Source: Gorsachius magnificus (Eukaryota; Chordata; Aves; Pelecaniformes; Ardeidae). Taken from it: 64,000 bases of DNA. Below the pieces are notes generated by a model. The model saw only the letters and a list, made by a program, of their open reading frames with translations. It ran no database searches and was not told the DNA's origin. The position numbers and the translations under genes were made by a program. The stretch's first letter is position 1. Each line of letters opens with the position of its first letter. The DNA lies in the NCBI GenBank assembly GCA_034008185.1, contig CM067084.1, positions 60,650,599-60,714,598 of the forward strand. The letters run 5' to 3'. This document shows, in pieces, positions 54,587 to 64,000 of the stretch.

Positions 54587-55351
54587 GGTAATGCTCCAGA
54601 ACATCTGTAATATATTGATGACATCATTGTGTGGGGCAATAGAGCAGAAGAAGTTTTTGAGAAAGGGAAGAAAATAGTCCAAATCCTTCTGAAGGCCGGT
54701 TTTGCTATAAAACAAAGTAAGGTCAAAGGACCTGCACAGGAGATCCAGTTTTTAGGAATCAAATGGCAAGATGGACGTCGTCAGATTCCAATGGATGTGA
54801 TCAACAAAATAACAGCTATGTCTCCACCAACTAGCAAAAAGGAAACACAAGCTTTCTTGGGCGTTGTGGGTTTTTGGAGAATGCATATTCCAAATTATAG
54901 CCAGATTGTAAGCCCTCTCTACCAAGTGACCCGGAAAAAGGATGATTTCAAATGGGGCCCTGAACAACGACAAGCCTTTGAACAAATTAAACGGGAGATA
55001 GCGCATGCAGTAGCCCTTGGGCCGGTCCGGGCAGGGCAAGATGTAAAGAATGTGCTCTACACCGCAGCCGGGGAGAATGGCCCTACCTGGAGCCTCTGGC
55101 AGAAAGCACCAGGGGAGACTCGAGGCCGACCCCTAGGCTTTTGGAGTCGGGGATACAGAGGATCCGAAGCCAACTATACTCCAACTGAAAAAGAGATATT
55201 GGCAGCATATGAAGGGGTTCGAGCTGCTTCAGAAGTGATTGGTACTGAAGCACAGCTCCTCCTGGCACCCCGACTGCTGGTGCTGGGCTGGATGTTCAAA
55301 GGGAAGGTCCCCTCTACACATCATGCAACTGATGCTACGTGGAGTAAGTGA
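54587..55351 (+). pseudogene. Reverse transcriptase, palm motif C to connection domain
   Basis: This continues in the same frame as the preceding block, after TAG 54584. A second stop (TAA 54608-54610) directly precedes the YIDD catalytic motif (54611-54622), which is itself intact. Then follow the KQSKVKG and FLGIKW segments of the palm/primer grip, a thumb region (KETQAFLGVVGFWRMHIPNY) and a connection region (FKWGPEQRQAFEQIK, then TPTEKEILAAYEGV), typical of class III and gamma-like RTs. It ends at TGA 55349-55351. From here the true reading passes to another frame, so at least one indel lies just downstream. Confidence 0.93.
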
Positions 55352-55785
55352 GTCACACTGATCACACAACGGGCTCAAATAGGAAAGAAGGCAAAGATTT
55401 TGGAATATCGCCAGAGGAAGAGGTGGTGCGTGCTGAAGAAGCCCCATTATATAATAAATTGCCAGAAAATGAGAAGCAATATGCCCTGTTCACTGATGGA
55501 TCCTGTCGTCTTGTGGGAAAGCATCGGAGGTGGAAGGCTGCTGTATGGAGTCCTACAAGACAAGTCGCAGAGACTGCTGAAGGAGAAGGTGAATCAAGTC
55601 AATTTGCAGAGGTGAAAGCCATCCAGCTGGCTTTAGATATTGCTGAAAGAGAAAAATGGCCAGTGCTCTATCTCTATACTGACTCATGGATGGTGGCAAA
55701 TGCCCTGTGGGGGTGGTTGCAGCAATGGAAGCAGAGCAACTGGCAGCGCAGAGGCAAACCCATCTGGGCTGCCGCACTGTGATAA
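55352..55785 (+). pseudogene. RNase H domain, first part
   Basis: Shifted by one frame relative to the RT part; the homologous reading starts near 55400. It carries the RNase H core: ALFTDGSC with the first catalytic Asp, SSQFAEVKAIQLAL with the catalytic Glu, and YTDSWMVANALWGW with the second Asp. RNase H degrades the RNA strand of the RNA:DNA hybrid. Two adjacent stops (TGA TAA, 55780-55785) cut it off before the last catalytic Asp, which lies in the next block in the same frame. The gap between this block and the previous one (about 55352-55400) is where the frame change must lie. Confidence 0.92.
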
Positions 55786-56556
55786 GATATTGCTGCCCAG
55801 GTAGAGAACTTGGTTCTAAAAGTACGTCATGTAGATGCTCATGTACCCAAGAGTCGGGCCTCTGAAGAACATCAAAACAACCAGCAGGCAGATCAGGCTG
55901 CTAAGATTGAAGTGGCTCAGGTGGATCTGGACTGGCAACATAAGGGTGAATTGTTTCTAGCTCGGTGGGCCCATGACACCTCAGGCCATCAAGGAAGAGA
56001 TGCAACACACAGATGGGCTCGTGATCGAGGGGTGGACTTAACTATGGACGCTATTGCACAGGTTATCCATGAATGTGAAACATGTGCTGCGATCAAACAA
56101 GCCAAGCGGTTAAAGCCTCTCTGGTATGGAGGACGGTGGCTGAAATACAAATATGGAGAGGCTTGGCAGATTGATTATATCACACTCACACAAACCCGCC
56201 ATGGCAAGCACTATGTGCTCACCATGGTGGAAGCGACCACCGGATGGTTGGAAACATATCCCGTGCCCCATGCCACTGCCCGGAACACTATCCTAGGCCT
56301 TGAAAAACAAGTCCTGTGGCGACATGGCACTCCAGAAAGAATTGAGTCAGACAACGGAACTCACTTCCGAAACAGCCTCATAGACAAATGGGCCAAAGAG
56401 CATGGCATTGAGTGGGTCTATCACATCCCCTATCATGCACCAGCCTCTGGGAAAATTGAACGATACAATGGACTGTTAAAGACTACACTGAAAGCAATGA
56501 ACATTCAAACATTGAGATACACATTTAGCAAAGGCTACCTGGTTAGTCAACACTAG
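55786..56556 (+). pseudogene. RNase H C-terminus and integrase zinc-binding and catalytic core
   Basis: Same frame as the RNase H block. The final RNase H Asp is in HQNNQQADQA. Integrase follows: a zinc-binding region with H-x4-H (HDTSGH) and CETC (C-x2-C) 28 residues later, then the DDE core. The catalytic residues are Asp in WQIDYI (codon 56173), Asp in ESDNGTHF (codon 56350) and Glu in SGKIERYNG (codon 56458), with the canonical 35 residues between the last two. All three are intact. VEATTGWLETYPVPHATA and HIPYHAPASGK fit ERVL-type integrases. The frame is lost at TAG 56554-56556 after a shift near 56520-56545. Integrase would insert the viral DNA into the host genome. Confidence 0.95.
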
Positions 56557-56814
56557 AGGATCTGCCAACCGAGCTGGCCCTGCCCAATCAAGCCTCTTAC
56601 GTACTGTAGAAGGGGATAAAGTCCCTGTAGTGCATGTAAAAAATATGCTGGGGAAGACAGTCAGGGTTACTCCTGCCTCAGGTAAAGGCAAACCCATCCG
56701 TGGGATTGCTTTTGCTCAAGGACCTGGCTCTACTTGGTGGGTGATGCGGAAGGATGGGGAAGTCCAATGTGTACCTCAAAGAGATTTGATTTTGGGTGAA
56801 AATAGCCAATGAAC
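56546..56814 (+). pseudogene. Integrase C-terminal domain
   Basis: In the frame of gag and RT. The reading goes through RTVEGDKVPVVHVKNMLGK and GPGSTWWVMRKDGEVQCVP to a stop at about 56812. The small, basic, beta-rich composition matches the SH3-like DNA-binding end of retroviral integrases. Nothing like dUTPase or an env open frame follows, so this is the 3'-most coding remnant. Confidence 0.8.
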
Positions 56815-57201
56815 TGAATTGTATGATGTTAATTGCTGTATCATATATATCATCATTTTTATTATTGCTGTATATCCTATCAATGGTATAGCAGTAAGAA
56901 TCGCCCAGATTAAGAAGAATGAATGTTGAAGAAAACTGAGGAAGTGCAGTGGATGGAGCCAGAACTGACTTCAGCATGCGACAACCCAACACCGGACCCC
57001 ATCTCTCCTGCCCTGAAAGACTGTTACAACAGATGAAGCCCAAAACCATGGACTAGATGAACCCAATGGACATTTTAGAGGGATGGTCCAGAGACTAAGG
57101 CAATGCTATCTGTATATATATATCAAAATGGGAAGGTGGTGGTGATTATTTGGAATGTATTGTAAGGGTAGAACCTAAGCATGACGTAAATGGTATAGAA
57201 T
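56815..57201 (+). other. Proviral untranslated 3' region, no env
   Basis: About 390 bp between integrase and the 3' LTR. There is no signal peptide, no transmembrane segment and no furin-like site in any frame on the + strand. The 123-codon minus-strand frame over this part (56678-57049) is antisense and has no recognisable domain. The lack of env agrees with an element restricted to its own cell, as in ERVL. Confidence 0.8.
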
Positions 57202-57211
57202 AAGGGGTGGA
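57202..57211 (+). promoter_or_regulatory. Polypurine-tract candidate
   Basis: AAGGGGTGGA, three bases before the 3' LTR, with one T interrupting the purines. It occupies the position where plus-strand DNA synthesis is primed. It is shorter than many polypurine tracts, so it may be decayed. Confidence 0.5.
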
Positions 57212-57214
57212 TAA

Positions 57215-57780
57215 TGTCCTGGTTTCGGCTGGGATAGAGTTAATTTTCTTCACAGAAGCTAGCATAGTGCTGTGCTTTGGATTTAGTGCTAGAAGAATGT
57301 TGATAACACGCTGATGTTTTTAGTTGTTGCCAAGTAGTGCTCAGACTGCTCAAGGACTTTTTGAGCTTCTCCTGCTCGGCCAGGTGCATAACAAGCTAGG
57401 ACAGTACAGCACAGCTAGGACCCAAACTGTCCAAAGAGCTATTCCATACCATATAACATCATGCTCGTGGGGGTTTAGTCGGTCGCAGGGAGAGTGATCG
57501 CTGCTCGGGTACTGATTGCAGCTCAGGGCGGGCTGGGCATCGGTCGGCAGGTGGTGAGCAATTGCATTGTGCATCATTCGTTTTGTATATTCTGTATATT
57601 TTGTTATCATTCTCATTATTACTATTATTATTATTTTCTCTTATTAAACTGTCTTTATCTCAGCCCTCGGCTCTAACCTTGTTCTCCTTCCCGATTCTCT
57701 CCCCCATCCCACTGAGGGAGGGGGGGGAGTGAGCGAGCGGCTGCGTGGTGCTTAGTTGCCAGCCGGGTTAAACCACGACA
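57215..57780 (+). repeat. 3' LTR of the ERVL-like provirus
   Basis: This 566-bp repeat has the same TGTCCTGGTT start and AACCACGACA end as the 5' LTR. It differs from the 5' LTR only between 57398 and 57549. There it has an extra CA, lacks 8 bp of the GTCG tandem, and carries about a dozen substitutions, roughly five of which are CpG/TpG or CpG/CpA type. The rest, including the CpGs near the end, is identical. Confidence 0.97.
57643..57648 (+). terminator. LTR polyadenylation signal, 3' LTR copy
   Basis: ATTAAA in the same context as in the 5' LTR. In a provirus this copy ends the genomic transcript. Confidence 0.65.
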
Positions 57781-58453
57781 AACTCCAGGTTGAAAGTATT
57801 TTTTGAAAAATGGGTAGTATCATGCAAGACAAAAGCACTACCCGTGCTATAGGGCAGGAAGTTATTTTCTGATTTCCTGCAGGTTTCATCAGTGGGGTCA
57901 TTTGGATTATACAACTCTTTCAGTTAATATCACAATTCAGATATTTTGTTTCTCATTTTCACAATGTGAAATCCAAAGGCCTTCATGTATTTGCACAAAA
58001 CATTAGAAAAAATTGCTGATATATATTTGATATCTACCAGTGCAAAAATGTCTTCAATTAACATGTTCTTACTGCAGTAACTGTGCATACAAAAATGGTT
58101 GACTGACCTTGGGCTTCAACTTCATAAAAATCACACTATTATGCTGCTCTTCCAAGAATCACTTGAATAAACAGAAAGGGCCTATCAAAACATGTTTATT
58201 ATCTTAAGCACTAGGAGCAGTTAGTATCTGGGTACAAATCCTTTTATTGACAAAATTTAATAATTTCATTATTAAATTTGCTCATTAGTTTCCTAAATGA
58301 ATGCCAAAGGAACTTCAAAGTATTGCACAGGCTAATGATAGGAGAATTATGTGTTAGACCAGTACATTATCTGCATGTCAGAAACATATTCCAGCAGTAG
58401 ACTCTGGGGGATTCAAGAACTGAATAAAACTGAGATAAAAACTGAATATAATT

Positions 58454-58500
58454 GGGGGGGGGGGGGAAGAAAAAAAAAAGAAAAGAGAGAGGAGAGGAAG
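58454..58500. repeat. G13 run and purine-only tract
   Basis: Thirteen G bases are followed by 34 bases of only A and G. A long homopurine strand of this kind can form triplex DNA and is a frequent sequencing trouble spot. Confidence 0.85.
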
Positions 58501-59669
58501 ACTTTGAAAGACTTGTGAGAAGAGAGGGATTAAAAGCATCAATGCGTTATTTTTTCTGGTATACATAAACAGGCACAACAGAAGGTAACTGGACAGATCA
58601 GGAGGCAAAGGCTCTGCCAGACTGTGCACACAAGATTAGAAAAACTGAGCCAGTTTATTTACTGAGAATTACTGTCCAGTTTAAAACCCAAGCAGTGAAT
58701 AAGGTCAAAGACAGTGTAGCAGTGCCAGACCCTGAGAAAGGGGAAAAATAAATTGGAATGGAGAAAGTCAGGCAAGACAAATCAACATTTATTTTTTTTA
58801 AATAAGATTCAACTCGTTATATTAATATCTAGAAACAGAAGAACCTCCACCATTTATATGGCAATGAACCAAGACCAGTATAAAGGCTTAGCATTTGGAC
58901 TTTGTCCCTAGGCTGATCACATGCAAGGCTCAGTTGCTGGAAAAGTTTTTTATACAAATGGCATTATGCTATATTTTATATCTGAAATTAATCCTGATGG
59001 CAACGCACCATATGAAAGGTTCAGGGAACAGCAAAAATAGCTTTTTACAAGTACACAATGAGGGAAAAAGTAGCTAACAATTTTTATGACTGATGTTTAT
59101 ACAGAATTTAAACTCCTTAAACCTATCTATTTTAAATACAATATACTCCTTTTTTCTATTAAACTGTTATGCAAACTTTTTTTCCTTCTCAGTTTCTCCC
59201 GCCATTTTCTCAGATTCATTGTTGACTGTTTTTATACCACATTTGCCTACATTCCAAAACACTGTTGTGAACAAAAGGAACTGTAATAAGCATGCCCACA
59301 GCTCTGACCATTTAGCTAATACAATAGGGCCTTCTACCAGTCTTTATTTTTCTTCTCAACTTACAAAATGAACCAATAATTCTCCCTGTCAGGCTGGAAT
59401 CTCAAGTCAACACAAGATGAAGTTAGAAACTAAATAATAATACTGCATATGTTGCACAGAGTTTACACACAGAATTTGAAAGCAGCAGAGGAAAATAAAG
59501 GACAGGGTTGTAAAAGAATATTGCCCCACTGAAGAGCTCACACATTAGTGTCAGGAATACAGTGTTTAGACAATACACAAATAGTTTCTTCTATATTCAA
59601 CAGACATAATTGTATATTAGTAGGCTTTGAAAAAAAAGCACCCAAAACTACTAAAACCAACCAAAACCT

Positions 59670-59681
59670 CCCCCCCCCCCC
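59670..59681. repeat. C12 homopolymer
   Basis: Twelve consecutive C bases within an A+C-rich neighbourhood. Confidence 0.9.
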
Positions 59682-62569
59682 AAACACTTCTCTCAAACTA
59701 TTTTGCATTCAATTTTAAAGAAGCTAACCAGTTCTGCTGCTCTCAAATATGGTGGGTTTGTGGGGATGGGTGGTGGGTGTTTACTTGTTAGGAGTTGGAT
59801 TTTTTTGGATTTTTTGTTTGTTTGTCTGAGGCGTTTTAATATAAGCCAGATAAAAGTTTGGCTAATGGATATCAGCAGCTTTAAGTCAACTGGAAATATG
59901 ACATGCATTCCATTAGCTTAGGAAAAAAATCAATGCAAGTTTAAAAAACTTACAAATGGTGCTTAGCCTACAGAAAAGAAAACAAGGCAATAAAAAAAAA
60001 TTCCTCACTTTGTGAGTTGGTGCAAAAGACAAATGCAATTGGCCTCCATCGGTTCTCAGAAGTAAAAGGGTTGTTTTGGACTAGTGTCTCTAACACTATC
60101 AGTCATTCAAAGGGAAAATTAAGTAGACACAGCTGAAACAAGTGCACCAAAACCACCACTGTCTATAGTTTCAAGAGGCTTTCCTGGAGAAAGTAAATAA
60201 CACTTGGGTGTTAAACAAAGTTTTTGCCTGTAACATTCTTGATCTATTCCAACACTGCATAAAATACCTAATCTCAGCAGTAGAATTCTACTGGAACTAA
60301 AAGTTTAATTATAGTTAATTTTTTTTTTTTTTATGCTTTCCTGATCATGGCCTTTAAAAAAAAAAGCCCACAAACAAAAAAGACCTTTCCAGTAAGACAA
60401 CTGGCTACTATTGTACTTGCACAGAAATTTCCTTTAAAGGACCAAGTAATGTCTTGGATAGAAAACATAAGGTTTTGGAAAACTTACAGAAAACTTTTAG
60501 AAAAGGGGAGGTGAAGTTGCCTGAGCAAGACAAAAACGAACCAACACTCGAGTCAGTATTTCTGTTGAACCACGGCATGTTCAGCTCTCTGGAACTAGAG
60601 ACTAAATTCCATTGTTGGAGAACCCTGTCAAAGAGTTACATCTAAATAAAAGCCTAAGTTTTCTAGATGATAAGACATAAGAACTGAAAGGAAAAGTCAA
60701 GGTACTCATTACCATGAACAAGACCACTTTTCTCAACATTATCTTTACTTCACACCAATAGATTTTGTTCTGTCTATGGTGTGTCACGAAACTGTTGGCA
60801 TGTCAGTACAATCAAAAGCTGCCTATAACTCTGCATTTATTCTGTGATTAAGGAGAGAAATATGAAAGTATTCACATTTTCACCTAAGGTCAAATTGTTA
60901 TTTCAGTGTAAGGAGTTTACTTTTGGATCTAACAGTGATAATCAGCACAACAAGAACTGTTTAGATCATGTAGAGCTTAAGTATAAAAGGAAAAAAATAG
61001 AATAAGAAAATGTAATTGCTGTAGAAAACAGAGTTAGAAAACTGCTTTATAAACTGTAGGAACAACTATAAAAGAATATTTTTAGATTAATATTACAGAC
61101 AAGGTGGCTACACAAACATTACTCTAGACCTTTAGGAAACTAGGAATAATTTATATGCAGAACTCCTGGTTAAATTAGCACTAATGTCTAAAAAGAATCT
61201 TTCAGAAACATAAATTCCCTGCTTCTTTGAATCTGATCTATTAGTATAGTAATATTTCAGTGTTATTATGGTGGGAAGTTTTATTTCAAATAAATGTCAG
61301 ATACTTTATAATGAAGCAGGTGTTTAAGGAAAAAATAAGATTATCAAGTAGTACTCACGCCTTTCTAATTTAAAAATAAAAGTAAGTGCTAAAGGGACCC
61401 TGTCATGCCCTCAAGATGATAGGTTTGTATACACTGCACTATATATCACAACGTGATTGTTATAGAACCATTATATACAACTATGCCAATTCATGTGTTA
61501 ATTTTTTTTTACCTCTCTACTGAAATTCAAAATTTGTTTTTTAGTTGTGTTAGGCTTAGAAACATTTTTATATTAAATGAATTACTTGCTTCACAGAATG
61601 CTATAAACCAGCATGGTTCAGCATGGTGTGGAAACTTCACTGTTGGCCAAAGAACAAATAAATTCTGTTGAATTCTATCTGCTTTTTTTTTTTTTCCAGA
61701 CAAACATCTGATACCAGAAGACAATCTGATGAGAAACACACTATATTTCAATTTTTATCCTTAATTTCTGAGCTCCTGTAATTTGAAGCACTTCTGTACA
61801 TTGAAAATATGAGGTCTGAAAGGCAATGGTGATGGGTCCACCCCCTTTGATAATTATGCTCTCTTTCCACTCCTATGTCTTCAGCCAGAATGTGTTAGCA
61901 GAACCAGCACAATGTTCTCAGCACTGAGCCAGACATGACACAATATTATCTTGCATTGCACTGATACTAAACTAGAAACGTATAAATAAAAACATATCCA
62001 TTCTAAGAGAAAGAAATACACTAAAACACAAACACAAGAAAAAAAAAAAAGTAAAGTTAACAAAGGTAAACCGTAAGACGTAAAAAAATACGAAGTTTCT
62101 ATACATCTCACTTCAGAAGAAAAAATCCTTTACTGTTCCTGGGAAAGCTTACACAGATATTAATCATAAAACATCTAACTGAACCAAGTCTTGGTTTTAA
62201 CTTTTCAGCTAACCTTCTTCTTTTCACTCCACCTTCAGATAGCATGTGTTCATGTTCTTTTATCTTGCACCAGGCTGACCACCTTTGGACAAGTCATCTG
62301 CCAACTTGCTAAAATATCTTGGATGATTTAGCAACTTTCTTACATTCTACATGGGGCTATTAAGTCCTATCTCTTCTTCATAATTCAGTTCCTTGAAGTT
62401 GGCATATTTAGCCATCAGTTAATTATTTTATTGCTAAGCTTTTAAGTTCATCTGCTACACCCTGGGAACCTCACAACATATATAGTGTTAATGGGCCTTT
62501 GCCCGGGCATGTTGTGTCTTTGTAGTTGTTTACATCACTCCGCAATTACCTGCCTGCTTTTAAGATAGT

Positions 62570-62585
62570 GTATATATATATATAT
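62570..62585. repeat. (TA)8 dinucleotide repeat
   Basis: Eight uninterrupted TA units in unique sequence. Confidence 0.9.
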
Positions 62586-63231
62586 GAAACTTCATAGACC
62601 TTAAAAGGCATCTCATTGAAACATGATGTCTCTTGTACATTTCTCCATTCCTATAGTGCTTTCTGAAAAGTGAGTCAGAATGATTCACATTTTATCCCCA
62701 AAGGAACACCACCTTTCCCTCTCAGTGAAGTTTTGCACACCTAGTTGGACCTGTTCTTAATAGAAACTATTTTTTTCTTTAAGGCAAGTTGTGTATGGCA
62801 TGATCATATCACTGTTCTGAATTGTAGCTTTATTTGTATAAAGAAAAGCTTTTATTCTCATAAGAAATCATCTAGGAAAAAAAAATACAACCCCAAAATA
62901 CCCCAAAACTCAACTCTTCCCTGATTCTATCCTGAGCCTAGGCATATCAGATTACATATAAGTTTTACGCTAAAAGAATTTACAAAGCTGTAATGACTGT
63001 GTTAAACCTGGCACGTTCTAAGTGCACAATGAAGCCCAAACCTATTCTGGATGTACTTAGTTAAGCAAGCAAGCAAGCACTGTTCATATCCACAGGAAAG
63101 AAAAGAATTTCTCCAGCTAAACAAAATATTTTTACTGCAGTAGCACTTGATCTCTAAGTAGAGCTTTGTTGTCTTAAAATGACATACAAGAAAAAAGAAA
63201 TTAGACACTCATAACTCATAAATAGGAATCT

Positions 63232-63298
63232 GCTTTAGCAGGGGGGTTGGACTAGATGATCTCCCGAGGTCCCTTCCAACCCTTACCATTCTCTGATT
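63232..63298 (+). mobile_element. CR1 LINE tail, plus strand
   Basis: Only the last 65 or so bases of a CR1 are visible: GGGGGGTTGGACTAGATGAT, CTCCCGAGGTCCCTTCCAAC, then a CATTCTCTGATTTG end in place of the ATTCTATGATT units. It is well preserved, so it is a strongly 5'-truncated but fairly recent insertion. Confidence 0.9.
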
Positions 63299-64000
63299 TG
63301 CTGACCTCTTCGTCTATATATCTGGTTTCTCTGTGGCATTTTTGCTGCAGAATTCCAGTTCAGTTTCTCTGAATGAGTAAACATGACAATTCATAATTCA
63401 TATGATACCTATCCAGTAACAGTTATTTTTGACTGGGCAAAAGGGATAATTGTTTCCAGAGAAACCAAGTTAGAATATGACACAATGAAAACAGAAATAT
63501 TACAACAGGTTAGAAGACACAATTATAGGGAGAACTACAGAAATTAATGTTTGTGAATTTGCTCCATACTGCATGTTACCTCCCTTTCCAGTTCTCATTG
63601 GACTTCCACTTTGCATTTAATATAAAATGACTGTTTGCTAGTAGCAAGTTTTGATTTAGGTTTGGATAAATTTGTTGTAAAAAAATTTTTACAGTATCTT
63701 GTAGCTACTTTTATTTAAAACTGATACATTAAAATGATAACACTACACTCAGATCATTTACATAGCTCTTTTGGGGCTACAACTATTATATAAAGAAGGT
63801 ATTATATTAAAAATCCAATCTGAGGGAAAAAATCTGAATCATAAAGGAATTTTTTCGCCTATGATTTACCATGTAAAAAGGCATCTCAAATTTTACAATT
63901 GCATACTATTGCACAGAGTGTGAAAGCTGTGCAATCAACATCAATTAACTCCCAGTGACAAAATTCATGCAATGTATTTAATAAATCTGTATCACTGATA
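63299..64000. other. Unique A+T-rich DNA, no gene seen
   Basis: Nothing recognisable on either strand up to the window end. Confidence 0.55.

Larger units (their letters stand above)
52409..57780 (+). mobile_element. ERVL-like endogenous retrovirus, complete with two LTRs, defective
   Basis: A 5.4-kb provirus with the order 5' LTR, primer-binding site, gag, protease, reverse transcriptase, RNase H, integrase, untranslated 3' part, polypurine-like stretch, 3' LTR. The pol domains and the absence of env fit class III (ERVL, spuma-related) elements. The dUTPase that some mammalian ERVL carry after integrase is absent. Gag has one internal stop codon. Pol has five premature stop codons (54584, 54608, 55349, 55780, 55783) and two frameshifts (near 55352-55400 and 56520-56545), so it encodes no complete enzyme. 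The host bases beside the LTRs (AATCT before, AACTC after) do not form a clear target-site duplication. It is more G+C- and CpG-rich than the surrounding DNA. Confidence 0.96.
57781..63231. other. Unique A+T-rich DNA, no gene seen
   Basis: No exon I can support. It holds a G13 run followed by a purine-only stretch (58454-58500), a C12 run (59670-59681), a T/G-rich tract (about 59750-59830) and a (TA)n run (62570-62585). The part at 62440-62560 is less A+T-rich, with a GGGC/GCCC hairpin (GGGCCTTTGCCC) and a forkhead-like TGTTTAC word, and could be a conserved non-coding element. Confidence 0.5.

Overview
The window looks like vertebrate, specifically avian, non-coding DNA: A+T-rich, CpG-poor, with no compact gene layout. 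Two repeat signatures point to a bird. There are six CR1 LINE fragments with the typical 3' end (GG-TTGGACTAGATGA...TTCCAACC followed by ATTCTATGATTCTATG-type units), and one complete endogenous retrovirus whose LTR I recognise from memory as a type common in bird genomes. The species cannot be told from the sequence.

Layout. 1-4949: unique A+T-rich DNA with an (AAT)16 microsatellite and G/C and T/G low-complexity tracts. 4950-6064: a long CR1 fragment (+). 6065-22419: unique DNA. 22420-31285: a CR1-bearing stretch (fragments near 22.4, 26.4-27.1, 27.3-27.5 and 30.6-31.3 kb). 31286-52408: unique DNA holding a pair of diverged local duplicates (37.1 and 37.9 kb) and a few possible minus-strand exons, the best being a phase-compatible pair at 36.6 and 32.1 kb. 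52409-57780: a 5.4-kb ERVL-like provirus (+). 57781-64000: unique DNA with one CR1 tail at 63.2 kb.

The provirus is the only securely coding-derived element. It has two LTRs (572 and 566 bp, TGTC...GACA ends), a primer-binding site, a short gag, then protease, reverse transcriptase, RNase H and integrase in standard order. It has no env and no dUTPase. Gag and pro-pol share a frame and are separated by two UAG codons followed by a small hairpin. The genes are dead: gag has one internal stop, and pol has five premature stop codons at four sites and two frameshifts. Yet most of the two LTRs is identical, and all LTR differences lie in one 158-bp block near the presumed promoter. The flanks show no target-site duplication. 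Together these suggest copying of an already defective genome in trans, or LTR conversion or recombination.

No tRNA, rRNA, CRISPR array or unambiguous host protein-coding gene was found. Most open frames of 60-113 codons are what chance gives in 64 kb of this composition.
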